From positions 206,001-270,000 of the forward strand of contig NC_088934.1 of the NCBI RefSeq assembly GCF_038396675.1: 64,000 bases of DNA, given 5' to 3'. A program made the translations under genes and the position numbers. Positions 1 to 11,429 of the stretch are shown here, in pieces. The notes below the pieces were generated by a model that worked only from the letters and a program-made list of their open reading frames with translations, was not told the DNA's origin and searched no databases. Every line of letters begins with the position of its first letter. Position 1 is the stretch's first letter. The stretch comes from Hydra vulgaris. Taxonomy: Eukaryota; Cnidaria; Hydrozoa; Anthoathecata; Hydridae.

Positions 1-1600
1 ATTATATTACAGTAGATTTTAAAAGAATTGACAACTTGTTTTTCAAAACATTTGATTTTTCAAAAAATTTATTTTAAAAACATTAATTGTTGTAAACAAA
101 TAAAGTGCCAAAAGTTAATTAGAGATAAATAATAAGTTTTTAAGATTTAAAGAATCTACGAAAAACCGTAAAAACATTTAAAATAGCTGGTTGCATTCAG
201 TCAAAATTTTTGATGTTTATGCAGCTTAACCAGGTGCAACCAGGTTATGATTGGTTAAAACTATGCATCGATTAAAGTAACTAAACTAATGCATAGAAAG
301 CCTTTGTTAAGATCAATGATATAAGATATCAAAGTTTATGACACCTGCTCAAACAATTTAACTAAGTTTTTTTTTTTTCAAAACTCCCAGCAAAATGGCA
401 GCAAGTAACTATTTAAGTTTGAACTTAAGAAGGAGTTAGTAAGAAAGAGTTAGTTAGAAAACTGTCAATTGTATGGAGTCAGAAAAACATGATGAGAGCG
501 ATTTCTAAAAATAAATTTTTTAATGAATTAAGAGCATGAAGGAAAAGATTGAGTTTTGGTTGATGGAACAAGAGATAATAGGTAATTCAAGCAGAGAAGT
601 AGTATTTGTAAAAAAATTGATGACATGCAACCTTACAATGATAGGAGAGAGCCTAAAGCTTAGTAGTAGTTAGAGCAGAATTACATTTTAATGTTTTCTC
701 CATCTTTTCTAAATTAGAAAAGGGCATTATTAGATGTTTTAGCTTAAAAATGACAGCAGTCTTCCATACAAGGGCAAATAAGAATTTAATTTTTCAAAGC
801 AAGAACTCATAGATTCTGACAATCTTATCTAGTTGATACAAAAATGATGGTATGCTTTTGTATATCAAAAATGTTTTTATTACTAGATTGATTTCTATTG
901 TTTTAAATACTAGATTGATTACCAATTTTATACCACATTTTTTATACTATATTGTTTAAGTAATTACTGTTGTTTCAATAAAAATTTAGCTTATTTCAAT
1001 ATTTATTATTATTGTTATTATTATTATAAAACAATTAGGTTCTTAAAAGATTCATTAACCACAAATGGCTACTGATTCTGATCTGAGACAAGGCCTTCTC
1101 AAACAGGCTGCTCATTTTCCATAATGTGCGATAGCTCATTTTTCGTAAAATTAGCGAAGACCGACTTTTTTACGGTTAAATTATTTTTTATCCTTGCTTT
1201 TGTAAACAAACTTCAGATACAAAGAGCTTTATGAGAACAAAACATTTTGAATTTCGGAAGCAAAAATTGTAGAAATTTTTTTTTTACGTCTATAAATAAG
1301 TTAGTTACAATAAAAATTTAAGTTATTTAATTTAAGTATTAGAGTTTAGCTAAAAATGACTAAATCTTATTTTTTAAACTATATGTTTATTTTAGCTGTT
1401 TAACACTTGTAACAAATAATAATTTTTTTGATAAAAGCAAACAAATATATTAACTTTATTTTGTTAAAATTATTTTGACTTTTTTAACTCAAAGTATTTT
1501 ATTTTGAAGTTATTAAATATTCCTTCCCAAAATCATCAGAGTGTTTTTTACAATAATTGTTTAAAAAAATGTTTGCCAAAATGCCGCAAACCTTTTTAAC
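1..1600. other. AT-rich stretch without recognised gene
   Basis: No frame above about 60 codons with a recognisable motif was seen on either strand. The stretch has many homopolymer A/T runs and no terminal inverted repeat that I could pair. It lies downstream of the minus-strand P-like transposase remnant that begins near 1604 and could hold that element's 3' end, but I cannot show this. Confidence 0.5.
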
Positions 1601-1603
1601 ACT

Positions 1604-3290
1604 TCAATCAAGCAATTGAAATTTACTATTGCAGTTAATAAAAATGTCAATTAATCCTCTCTTGCACAGCAATGGTGGAACTGTATTCACAAGTGTCACT
1701 TCAAATATAAAAAAACAATAATAATAAAGTAGACTAAATTGCATGTAATTCTGGAAGTTTGTAAGCAATAAAACCTGCAATATATAAAAGCCCTTATTTG
1801 CATTTATTTGGCAACTTATCCTCACAATTTTTACATATTGACATATCAAACTCCACATCAAGTTCACAGTTATCACAGTGGCGGTGATCAGGAGGAAATA
1901 TTGTAAAATCTGCTTGCTCATCTAGAAACATTCTAGTTTTGGCGATTCTAAATTTTTGAATAACATTTCGCACAGTTATCAGATATGTGCCACCTTACCC
2001 TTGCCGATATTTCCCAATCTGTTTTTCTAGTGCATCTGATTGCATATGTCCTAACAATACATAAGATACACAACAATTCAACAAATACTTGGCACAGCTT
2101 GCTGATCTTTTAGAAGTTTTTTGCAAAGCACTCTGGGTATCCATTGTTAACTTTTTCTCTCTTGATTTTAAATTTATGCATTTCAAATTTTCAGCAAAAT
2201 AAGAAATATAGTTCTCTAAGAAATCTATTTACCAATCATTGACTGAAGTAATAGGCTTTGTTCGAATATCATTTAATCTAATATCTAGACCTTTTGCTTT
2301 ACTGTTGACAATTAGCCACCACTTGACAACTGTTTCAATAAAAAGTGCAGTATCTTCAGTTCAGGAAAATTTACATGTAATGCTGCAATTGTTTAATCAC
2401 AAAAAACTTTGAGAACTAATCCAACATTTTGTCGTTCAATTGAAAAAGACAAAGCAGCATTAGTGCTAAAGCTGTTTTTGCTTTTTCTTGGACATTTTCT
2501 GCTTCACTGTACACAATACCTATAATCAATAATATAAACTTCTTAAAAAATAATTTTTTTTTATGATTTATTTTAACTAATTGTGAGTTCTATAATTATT
2601 TAAGCTTTTCAAACAATAGTTTAAAAAAAATCTGAAAAAAAATCTTGGCTTTCCAGTTGGAAGTTAAAAATAACTTACCACCAGAATACTGTAGCCCAGG
2701 TTTTATGTAAACCTCATCAGCCAAGATAAAGCAGTATTTTTGAAATTCCTGAAGCTCTTTAATTATCATCTTTTAATATTCATTATCTTCAAATTTATTT
2801 AATTTGTTTGTCATTCGTTGTAACTCTTGTACACATGGCAAAACAAGCTTCTCTATGAGGTCAAAATATACTGAACGAGATTTTGAATGAAGATGCAATG
2901 CATCAGAAACGTCTTCTATAGAAAATGGTGTATTGTTTGTTTTATTTAATAAAGCTACTTGATGCCTAACATAACTTGATCACTTAGAATCTGTTTCGTT
3001 ATTAATAACATAACAGCATTCTCCAGTTGAGAATAATATTTAATAACTCCTTTGTTTAAAAAGGTTAAAATTGTAAAAGTTGGCCAGTAAAATAAATATC
3101 TCCAGAATCTTTTAAAGTTATATATATTGAAAACTTAGGTACTGATGATGATTAGATATAGGTTTAATATAACACCGAAATCACACAATTCCTTTTACTA
3201 AAATAATTGCATTTTTAGGGTTAACCCCTAAAATCCAAACATTCTTAGGTTCGGGAGTTTTTGCCCAAAATGGAGGAAGACAACTTTTGT
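1604..3290 (-). pseudogene. P-element/THAP9-like transposase remnant
   Basis: Translated minus-strand pieces line up in order with the RNase H-like transposase of P elements/THAP9. From N to C they are: a helical piece containing SRSVYFDLIEKLVLPCVQEL (about 2880-2820), ILADEVYIKPGLQYSGG (about 2750-2690, with the DE of the first catalytic site), LSFSIERQNVGLVLKVF (about 2450-2405), and a C-terminal piece ending SDALEKQIGKYRQG (about 2040-1998), resembling the family's 'DPLE..FG..RQ' box. The pieces lie in different frames with stops between them, so the gene is dead unless several breaks are introns. No THAP zinc finger or terminal repeats were identified. A comparable remnant on the plus strand lies at 31480-33570. 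The family assignment rests on remembered motif patterns, not a search. Confidence 0.6.
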
Positions 3291-3801
3291 TATTTTTTAT
3301 ACAAATTTATAAATAAAAAAATTGTAAATTGTTCAAAAGTTACACCTTTAAAATCGTTTTATAGCAAAAGTTTTTACCAGAAATGAGACTGTAATAGATT
3401 TGGTTATATCATTTGGATATGACTTTCATGAATATGTCATTTGTAAAATACAAACCTATGTCATGGATAATAATTAATGTATAATATAATTGAGATACTG
3501 TTTATTTATTATTTTAATATATTTTTGTGACAATAATATAAAAATGTTATAACTAAGTAAAGTTTATTCGTAAATATATTTTCTCAATTCATCATAATTT
3601 TTTAGAATTTTACTGGAGACATTCCCATTAAAATTAAAATTAAAAACATTGTTCTGAACCTCTTTTGAAATGTTCAGAATTAACAGGTGATGCGGAAGTT
3701 ATCGGACAAAATAAAAACGTCAATAACTTATTTATAAATAAAAAAACAAACTACTATTATATTTTTTTTAAATAAAGCATTTATCTTTTAATAAAAATAA
3801 A

Positions 3802-4812
3802 TTATTTTTTATATGAAAAAACACCACCATTTGCAATTGATCTCAATTTTGCTCTGAAGCCTTTCATATGCGACTGTAAAAAGTTTAAATCAATTTCTTG
3901 TAGTTTTAGTTTAATGCGATCAATCAAAACTTGTTCTGTTGAAGCTTGCCAATCTCCCTCGTAAACCTTCTGTGCCGAATGTCCCCAAAAATTTTCAATT
4001 GGTCATGCTTGAGGCACATTTGGGGGATTGAATTCTTTATCAACGTAATAAACATATTGGTCCATCCAATTTAGAGAATCTTTAGAATAATGAGAACTTG
4101 CTAAATCTGGCTAAAATAAATAGTTAAAGTCTCCATGATAATTTCATTAATATAGATTGATGAATTGATCGCTACAGCCTTGGAAGTGCGAAACAATGGC
4201 TCGGACATACCACGGTCAAATATGGCTATCCACATTAATAATTTTTTTGGAAATTTCTCTTTTCCTATAAAACGAACACTTTCTGGGCATGTTTTTTTGT
4301 TGTTTGTGTAGTATCCAGAATTTCCAGGCATATTGTCCCCTGCAAAAAAAAGTATTTTTCGTCATCGATGACTTGAAGCGATTTTGTGTTATAGAGTTGG
4401 TTAACTAGTTTCCTGCTTCTTTTCTTTGCCTTTATTTGTTGTTCTATAGTATATTTTAGAGTCTTTTCACGTTTTCTATATTTAATATTCATTTTTTTTA
4501 ACTGACGACCAATTGTCGATTGATTTACATTGAATTTAATACCTATTTTTCTCTGACTGACCCCTTTTCGATTGTTGACAAGTCTCGTTAATTCGGCTTT
4601 CTTTTCTCTAGTCCAGGATGTCGGACGACCAGGGTGCTTTCTATCAGAAAACAATTAAACAGTTTCAAGTCTTTTTAGGTTATCATATATTGTACTTCGA
4701 GCAAATCTTTCCTTTTTAAAATGATTTACGATTTTTTTATATTAGGTTTATTTACGAAAAACATTTTTAGATGCTTTCGAAAAGATTCTCGTTCAGCTGC
4801 ATTTAACCTCAT
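3802..4812 (-). pseudogene. Tc1/mariner transposase, frameshifted
   Basis: The frame can start at 4812 (MRLNAAERESFRKHLKM) and runs to a TAA at 3802. The order is a helix-turn-helix region with RPTSWTREKKAELTRLV and 'VSQRKIGIKFNVNQSTIGRQ' (about 4630-4490), then the catalytic half: DDEKYFF (about 4360), WIAI, PDLASSHYSK (second Asp, about 4115-4085), and PPNVPQA followed by PIENFWG (third acidic region, about 4020-3990). The gene is broken by at least two frameshifts (one near 4335 between the two halves) and by a stop between PQA and PIENFWG. These motifs are diagnostic for the mariner/IS630 DDE fold. The protein would cut and paste the surrounding element in the nucleus if intact. Confidence 0.85.
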
Positions 4813-4818
4813 TTTACC

Positions 4819-4907
4819 ACAAAAACTGATTATTATGCTCAAATAATAATCAGTTTTTGTGATAAAATCAAAGATAAGCCACAAAAACTAATTATTATGC
4901 TCAAATA
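4819..4907. repeat. 18-bp perfect hairpin plus partial copy inside the mariner end
   Basis: Positions 4819-4836 and 4843-4860 are perfect reverse complements (ACAAAAACTGATTATTAT and its complement) around the 6-base loop GCTCAA. The first arm plus loop recurs almost unchanged at about 4877-4905. The repeats lie between the transposase start and the inverted terminus, where transposase-binding repeats are common in mariner elements. Confidence 0.75.
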
Positions 4908-5039
4908 ATGAAATTAGGATTTGTCCGATAAATTCCGCATCACCCGTTATTGAAACTTTAGTAACTTTATTTTCACTACCACATTTCTCTATATAATTAT
5001 ATATAAAAAAATACTATAAATATGATTAACAGCTTCCTC

Positions 5040-6420
5040 CATTAGGTGTAACTCTGGTGGAAAAAGGTAATCTACCAATAAGTGGTCGCTGCCTTCTGGG
5101 TGTATCAATTGAGGTTTGGTACCATTACAAAAATCTTCAGCATTATGTTACATTAAACTTGATTGTGAGAATTTTTTGTAATGCCGCTCTAATAAACCAA
5201 AAGTTCTTAACTTCTTTTTTTAAAATGGTTTCATTTTTTTCAATTTGCACATATGGCAAGGTTAGCACTTTAAGATAAACCACACATTATTTGACAAAGT
5301 TTAAAACCAGCTACAAATAATCGTTTTTTCTATCTAAACTATCTTTTCTTTAAATTTTATCTTTTAGAATGTTCATTAATAAAGAAACATTGTAGTGACT
5401 AATTGTAGTACTAAAGCTAATTTTTCTCAACTTCTAAACCTTCTATCTCACAATCTGACAGTAGGTTCAAACTGATATAAAATATGAAAAATTTTATTTT
5501 ACCAAATGTTGTGCTTTATATTTTAGTTTTAGCTGAATCAAGCTGAAGCATATTTGAAATGAAATAGAAAAATAAAAAAAACATATTCTATTTACCTTCA
5601 GAAACCTCCTCCAACATCAATTACGAGTTCGGCTATTTGATTTATTAGGATCTTTTCTTTAATCACTATAAGCGAATTAAAAAAACTCCTCAATATCTGC
5701 ACACTTGATAATAGAAAAACTTTTAAATTTGCAAATTTCCTTTAACATCATATTTTTGAAAATCTGTTATAAAGAAGTCTTTAAGTGCACAGTCAATTAC
5801 TGGAAGTGATTTTTTTAGGTTTGCTTGCTTGCAATTTTTTTCTTTAATTGATGTTCTATTCTAATTTTCTAGTTTTTATTTTAATTAATTTTGTCTAGAC
5901 ATTAAGATTAGCTGTATTAGTTAAAAAGAACATGATTTCCTTCAAAAAATTGTTTTACCGCATGATATCCTTTAAAAAATTGTTTTACCTGAGTTCTTTA
6001 GCTAGCTGTATCAGTTTCTTGTTGGACAAAGTTGATTTTTCAAGGTTGATTTTTCAAGGATTCTACTGATATTTGTAAAGGCACTTGAAGCACGTGATAT
6101 ATGCTGATATTTATAAAGATATTTGTAGCAAGTTTACTTTTTTTTGATCCTTAATCTTATACTTTTCTGAGAACTTGAAATCTGTTTTTTAACTTTAATT
6201 GAGGTTTGAAGTTTTTCCTAATATTTTTACATCTAAAACTTTATTTCCACATTTGTGTTTCTTTCCCTTTCCGATGATTGAAAGGCAAAATTTACACATT
6301 TTTTTGGGGGGAACGCGACTTAGAAAACTTACTACTGCTTCTTGTTCAGGTTCTCCCACGTAAACTCGTTAGTTTGCAAATTTCGCAGTGACAAGTGACA
6401 GTGGCTGACAAATTATTGCA
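5040..6420. other. Unassigned region with weak minus-strand coding traces
   Basis: Minus-strand translation gives short plausible stretches at about 5815-5740 (LPVIDCALKDFFITDFQKYD), 5730-5690 and 5670-5620 (INQIAELVIDVGGGF), separated by frame changes. They could be exons or the remains of one frame. I do not recognise the protein, and no terminal repeats or TSD were found. The rest is AT-rich DNA without visible genes. Confidence 0.3.
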
Positions 6421-6525
6421 ATGACAAATTGCAGGTTAAAGCTGTAACATTGTTTACCCGTCAAATAAAATACTTTCCAGATTTCAAAATAGAGCCCAGT
6501 CTATCATTAAATCTAGCAAGTATCT

Positions 6526-6607
6526 ACCAAGTGGGCATTAGACGTCCGAAGAATGTCATGGGGACGTCCAATGGACGTGTTAGGACGCCTGATTCCCATT
6601 GGGTAGT
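6526..6607. mobile_element. Miniature EnSpm-like element or paired ends
   Basis: The left side reads TACCAAGTGGGCATTAGACG and the right side ends GATTCCCATTGGGTA; the complement of the right resembles the left. Several GGACGTCC-like words lie between them. The same end type (CCCAGTGGGCA followed by GACGTCC words) bounds the large EnSpm-like element at 19111-29008. This is either an extremely short internally deleted copy or the surviving tip of one. Confidence is limited because the inverted match is imperfect. Confidence 0.45.
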
Positions 6608-6669
6608 TTTTTTAGTTATATTGTTTCTACATTTATGTATTTATTTGCACCAATGTCAAATAGATTTTT

Positions 6670-7110
6670 AGTTTTGAACAATTAATTTTCTCTTTCTCTT
6701 TTAAACATTTAATAGTCTTGATGTTTTGTGTGCACGAAAAATAATTATCATTAGTTGATTTTGATGCTTTCTTTACAAAACTATAAATTGAAAATCTGAG
6801 GAAAGTTATGCGTTTTTATAATAAATGATGGAGATCGTGATGTTTTGTGTTTTTAGAATAAATGACGGAGATCATGATGTTTTAAATTGCTTATCATTTG
6901 ATGAATTTGAAAAATTTTATAATCATTATATAGCTTTATTGGATATCATATATATAGCAAGGAATAAGAGTTTAGACGTAAACTAACTCCTCGAAATTTA
7001 TTAATTGTCAAAAACTGGAGGTTTGTTTTTATAAATAAAGTTTATTTGCATATTTTAATTTTTTCAACATTTATATCATAATGTTCCTCATGATGCATAT
7101 ATATTAATAA
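6670..7110. other. AT-rich stretch, nothing recognised
   Basis: No coherent coding frame. A short direct repeat is present: 'gagatcrtgatgtttt' occurs at about 6830 and 6868 with 'aataaatgayggagat' before each. No element boundary could be assigned. Confidence 0.5.
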
Positions 7111-7115
7111 ACATC

Positions 7116-7326
7116 CCAGCCGGCACTATAAAGAACTGTCTTTTTAGAATCTAAAATGTTAACACCTTTTAGACGTCTAAATTCAAATAACTATAAGACA
7201 TCTAATTGTATTTATCTTTGAGACAACAAATAATAGCTGCCTAAAGCTGTCTAAAAGAAGACTACTATTAGATGTTTTATATTTATCTGAATTTTGACCT
7301 CTAAAAGGTGTTAACATTTGAGATGC
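7116..7326. repeat. Long imperfect hairpin, MITE-like
   Basis: The arms at about 7150-7190 and 7287-7326 are nearly complementary (AAATGTTAACACCTTTTAGA and its complement, extending for about 40 bases). A CCCAGCCGGCACT sequence at 7116 resembles an EnSpm-like tip, and GACGTC words occur in the arm, so it may be a decayed relative of the EnSpm-like family. No TSD could be established. Confidence 0.5.
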
Positions 7327-7410
7327 GAAAAAATTAATCTACTTTTTTTGTGCAATCTTCTATTGCAATATATTATTTTGGTCTTTTTCTATTTTTTTCC
7401 ATAATTTTAA

Positions 7411-7557
7411 GAGGTCGTGAATTATTTTAGAGTTCTTCAAGGACGCACATCATTTACTGGAAAACGTAGTTTGAGTGGTTGCTATATCAGCATGGATGAC
7501 TACTTAAGTACAATTCGTGTCTTACGCGAAAATTTACGCGGAATACCTTCTAAGTAA
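7411..7557 (+). CDS. Orphan terminal exon, unknown protein
   Basis: A 48-codon open stretch ends in TAA at 7555 and contains the coherent segments YFRVLQGRTSFTGKRSLSG and SMDDYLSTIRVLRENLRG. It follows a pyrimidine-rich tract ending TTTTAAG, which could be a 3' splice site just upstream, so it reads like the last exon of a gene. No matching upstream exon was found within the window. I do not recognise the family; the proximity of EnSpm-like tips makes a transposon origin possible. Confidence 0.35.
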   Translation, partial: EVVNYFRVLQGRTSFTGKRSLSGCYISMDDYLSTIRVLRENLRGIPSK

Positions 7558-7559
7558 AG

Positions 7560-8052
7560 AAAATAAAAAGTTTAGATATTGTTACTAATTGAAAATATAT
7601 ATTTTACTTTGCTCATATTTTGAATAATTGAACAATTTAAGAAGTTATAAACATTAAAAAATGATCCGATAAATTTTTTTATTAAGATATTTTTAAAATC
7701 TTTATTAAGTTTTTAAAGTAATTTTAACATCAAAATATTTGTGCATAGGTTCAAAAAAAAGTTATATTAGAGTTTTTTCTTTTATTCGTTTTTGGTGATC
7801 ATTTTAATAAGTTTTTGTTGTAATGTAATATAAAGAAAAATATAATAGAAAAATAATTCGGCGAATTCGATGGAAAGTTAATGGTGGTGATGGAAAATAA
7901 CTCGGTGTTAAATTGTCTGTAGTTTTGACAAAAAGTTGAAAATGCTAAAAAAAATTTATTTCGTTTTATATTTTAAAAATTCATACATGCCGAACAATTA
8001 TTAAGACATGAATTACACTTAAAAAATAAATATATATACATGTATATGTATA
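7560..8052. other. AT-rich spacer
   Basis: No gene or element recognised. It ends in a short TATATA-rich tract that abuts the left tip of element X. This flank differs from the flank of the second X copy, so the homology of the two copies stops at the X tip on this side. Confidence 0.5.
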
Positions 8053-8456
8053 TTAGGGATATGATTTTTTAATTTTTTTTCAAATAAAATGTTTCCTGTA
8101 TCATAAATCGATGATCTTTTACCTAAAATCATGAAAAAATGCCCAAATAGCTTTCTGCAACAAAAAAAGGTCACCCCAAAATAAAAATTTGATTTACCAT
8201 TTTTATACATTCATTTTTGACCGATGTTTAAATCTTAAGCTTAATTCTCAGCTTAATTCTATTTATTTCATTATTTTGTTATGAATTTATAAATATAACG
8301 CCACACGTTACCATGGCAACGAAACGGCCGTGTGCCGGCAAATACTTGGAATTGTTATGTGATGACGTCATTGTGTTACCACAGTGATATAGACGACTGT
8401 AACAGACTGTAGAAAATTATAGAACTTAGTAGAACATTCTGGAAGCTCTAAATAAT

Positions 8457-8490
8457 TATATAAGCGAGCTGCTGTCAGAGCTCAGTGTTG
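8457..8490 (+). promoter_or_regulatory. Putative TATA promoter of the element X gene
   Basis: TATATAAG at 8457-8464 is followed about 20-25 bases later by an initiator-like GCTCAGT (about 8479-8485). It sits about 300 bp upstream of the transposase start codon in the locally most GC-balanced part of the element. The same arrangement is present in copy 2 (TATATAAG complement at 45224-45231). Only the motif and spacing support it. Confidence 0.45.
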
Positions 8491-8759
8491 ATAATGTGAA
8501 TAGTTCTATGAAGTACTCTGCGTGTAACTGAGCTAATAAGGAACTACTGTAGCGAACTAAAGACGCTGTAAGTGTACGAAGTATAAGTAGTTGTAGCATT
8601 ATCGTTAGGATACGGACTGGATTATCGAACTGTTATCAACATTGACTGGATTATCGAACTATAATTGGATTACTATGCAGTTAAAGTATTTTATTAATTA
8701 AACGACTTTATTAAACGGATATTTACGCTCAGCTATCCGTAAAGTCGTAACAATATTAT

Positions 8760-10560
8760 ATGATGTCTCACAAGAAAAGTCATACCACAGTAACAAAGAA
8801 CAAGAAGACTTGGACTAAAAATTTGGTGAGATTTCAAGAGTCACACAGAAGAAGAGGAAGCGTGGCTGTAGAAGAACATTCACTCGATGAAAAATCCAGA
8901 ATACCACTTCAATTGCAGATCGTAGGAAGATACCAGTTTCTCGGAGCATATGTTAAAGGAAGAAAAGAACGAATAGGCCAAATTTCTAAGGAAATTACAA
9001 AACTGTGGGACAATAAACTGAATTTTCCACGTGTGTCTGATCAAGTGATAAGAGCAAAGCTTATGAAGGTGCTGAAGGTCTATGATGAAAGTGTCAAGCG
9101 TGGAAAATATGATGTTCTCAATGCATTATTTGACATCACGAAAGTGAATGGCCAGTGGTTATCCTCGGAAGATAAACGTCTATACCACCTACAAAAAGAA
9201 AGTAAAGGACAGGTGGGGTACTCAACAGGACAAGTGGCAAGTAAAGAAACCATTCACCCTTCCAAGAGAAGGAAAGTCCAGTCTTGAACAGCAATACCTT
9301 CCACATCACAAGTCCTGTCTACCACAGACAGTGGTACTGAATCTGAAAACTGCAAAAGTAAGAGTGAAGATGATGAAGACGACGACGGTGATAAAGACGA
9401 TGATGAGGACACTCAGAAAAAAACTAGAAAGCACTACAAAAGTAAATTTGCTGTAAGTATGGTTACATCAAGTGGAGTTTCCACAAAGAAAGCTGCTAAA
9501 ATATGCAATGTATTATCACAACAAGGTATTGATATTCCAACTCCAAGTCAATCAGCAATTTACAAGTCCATATTCAAAGAGGCAGGTAAATTAAAAAAAG
9601 AAATGATACAACAACTTAAAATGGAACAGTGGTCCTTACACTTTGACGGCAAACGAATAGATGATAAGGAATATCAGGTAGTTGTACTTCAGAATGAAAG
9701 AACTGACGTGAAACTTGATGCACTGCGTTTAAAAGATGGCAAAGCTGAAACTGTTGCTGAAAAAATTGCCAAACTTATTGATGAATACAATTTGTGGAAT
9801 TCAATTAAGATGATCATTACTGATACAACAAACGTCAATACTGGGAAGAGAAATGGAGTTGTTGTGAAGTTGCAACGTATGTTTAAATTAAAGGGTGTCA
9901 CAATACCACAATTTATCGGTTGTCAGCATCACGTACTAGACAGGATTCTCCGTCTGGTGATGGACGAAGAACTTGGGGGTGATACCAAATCTCCAAACAT
10001 TGAATACCCATTTGTGTCTGAACTGTTGAATAAGTATGATGAACTGAAGGATAAGTTTGTGAATGGAACTGTCAAAAATTCTTGATAAATCAGGGTGGAG
10101 AGACGATATGAAGTTTTTGTACCATTTAACAAGAGTGTTTAGGTTCTATGAAGAACAAAGAAACTTCCCTCTGATTCACTTTCAGAACATTTCTAATATG
10201 AGCAATGCCAGATGGAACTCAAGAGCCATTCTCGCCATTCTGGCGTTCATTCTTATGCCTGAAGCGAGAAAGAATTTGGAGAAGGTTTGCAGGTTCATTT
10301 CATATGAGTGGGCAGAACATTGGTTTAGTAGTCAAAAGTACAATGACAATGACTTCAAGAATTTATCTGATGTATTGAAGCCTTACAAAAAGGCATTGCA
10401 GTCATTCAAAAATCACTGGAAGAAAGAGCCATCCGTCATCGACATACCACGAAGTAATCAGATAGCTGAACGTGCAATCAAGGTGATGCAAGACCTGTAT
10501 GCTTCCTGCAGAAAGAAAGACAAACTGCAACTTCGATTCATTCTAAGTAATAAGCGCTAG
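8760..10560 (+). pseudogene. Element X transposase (hAT-related fold), one stop and one frameshift
   Basis: One long coding region begins at 8760 in frame 3, meets an in-frame TGA at 9285-9287, then stays open in the same frame through an acidic linker (SEDDEDDDGDKDDDEDT, about 9367-9417) to 10085. There an extra A in a run near 10071-10076 shifts it to frame 1, and it continues to the stop at 10558. Likely catalytic landmarks are WSLHFDGKR (first Asp, about 9633-9659), IITDTTNVNTG (second Asp, about 9813-9845), the metal-binding-like GCQHHVLDR (about 9919-9945), RWNSRAILAIL, and NQIAERAIKVMQDL (probable Glu, about 10456-10497). The Asp-CxxH-RW-Glu layout resembles the hAT superfamily, although known hAT elements make 8-bp duplications, which I cannot confirm here. 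Both X copies share the TGA and the frameshift. Confidence 0.7.
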
Positions 10561-10951
10561 ACTCTTTATGAGACGTGAGCATCATGTGACCCATGTACTA
10601 AACACAGTAGGCCTATAGACACAGACAGTTATGTATATTGTTGTACTAGACGCTTTGATACTGTTAATTTTGTAATACTTGTATAATTATATATCACATA
10701 ATGTTTTTTGTTATATCACAGTACATGTTGCATAAATAAATAAAATAACAACAGGAGTATGACTCTTACAACATCTTCAGCCTTTAATATTCATTTACTG
10801 TACAAAAGTGTACCTATTGAAAATTCGATTTTTTGGTTTTGGGGTGACCTTTTTTCAAAATATGTCAAAATGAAACATCTATTCGTTCTTTTTACATAAA
10901 AGTTCATTGAATTACGATACAGGCCTAGTAGGTTGCAAAAAAGTCATATCC

Positions 10952-10955
<4 letters not shown>

Positions 10956-11012
<57 letters not shown>
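10956..11012. repeat. (TA)n microsatellite beside element X
   Basis: An almost pure TA run starts immediately at the right tip of X. The corresponding place in the second copy is also a TA run (42680-42732). The related element A has only a short TATATAATAATAAT tract there (about 27766-27786), which suggests that X inserted into it and that the run then expanded. Confidence 0.9.
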
Positions 11013-11384
11013 ATTTCATATAATTCAAATATATATATTAATCATATAAATAATATAAAATATTTAAATAATATAAAAAAATGAAATAAATAAGTATTAA
11101 CCTTTTTAAACAAGTAAAGCACCAGATCAAGATGTCATATATTACAAAAAGATAAAGTATTTAACAATGATATATACATATATCAATAATAAATAACATA
11201 ACACATTTATTTATTGATACTATCTTGGATAAATTCTTTAACCTTTTTGATAAAAACCAAATAAAGAAAGAAAATTTATTTTTGGTTTTTATCTAAACGA
11301 CTCTTGAGCAATAATGTATGCAGAAGTTCTAGGGACATTATTATTGCTCAAAAATCAAGAATAAGTTCTGCTAGAACTTATAAT

Positions 11385-11429
11385 TTGTCCATGTAGCTTA
11401 TTTAATAATTAAATAAGCTACATGGACAA
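11385..11429. repeat. 45-bp near-perfect palindrome inside the B fragment
   Basis: TTGTCCATGTAGCTTATTTA at 11385 is mirrored by its complement ending at 11429, with almost no loop. The same palindrome occurs at 42259-42303. In element A (about 28138-28230) the arms are separated by extra sequence and diverged. Further inverted words flank it (the 'gataaaaaccaaat' pair at about 11251-11293), so the RNA or single strand would fold strongly. Confidence 0.85.

Larger units (their letters stand above)
3683..4947 (-). mobile_element. Tc1/mariner-type element, 1265 bp, TA target duplication
   Basis: The ends form an inverted repeat: AC(A/G)GGTGATGCGG at 3683 and its complement ending at 4947, continuing inward as (A)GTTATCGGACAAA against TTTGTCCGATAAATT. 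Both sides carry the dinucleotide TA (3681-3682 and 4948-4949), the target duplication expected for this superfamily. The length is normal for Tc1/mariner. The single gene reads on the minus strand and is mutated, so the copy looks non-autonomous. It has inserted in AT-rich DNA between the P-like remnant and unassigned sequence. Confidence 0.88.
8053..10955 (+). mobile_element. Element X, copy 1: 2.9-kb TIR transposon
   Basis: The two tips are TTAGGGATATGATTTTTT at 8053 and its imperfect complement ending at 10955 (AAAAAAGTCATATCCCTAA). The subterminal regions also resemble each other inversely (GGTCACCCCAAAA near 8168 against TGGGGTGACC near 10840). TATA-type dinucleotides flank both sides, so the target duplication (TA or TATA) cannot be measured in this sequence context. 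The element carries one gene (8760-10560) that is RNase H-like and broken twice. It is nearly identical to 42733-45628, which lies in opposite orientation about 30 kb away. The superfamily is uncertain; the catalytic core looks hAT-related. Confidence 0.75.

Noticed and set aside
3211-3240. AGGGTTAACCCCTAAAAT as a telomere repeat
   Set aside because: It holds a single imperfect unit in a self-complementary context and falls inside the P-like coding remnant.
8053-8064. TTAGGG at the tip of element X as another telomere tract
   Set aside because: Only one hexamer is present and it is part of the inverted terminal repeat in both copies, so it is not counted among the telomere-like tracts.
9148-9456. 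Overlapping 102-codon frame in element X
   Set aside because: The frame-3 reading continues across the TGA with a sensible acidic linker into the catalytic part, so the 102-codon frame is an alternate-frame by-product.
9689-10132. Antisense frames over the X transposase (and 43556-43999 in copy 2)
   Set aside because: They are shadows of the transposase frame with no motifs of their own.
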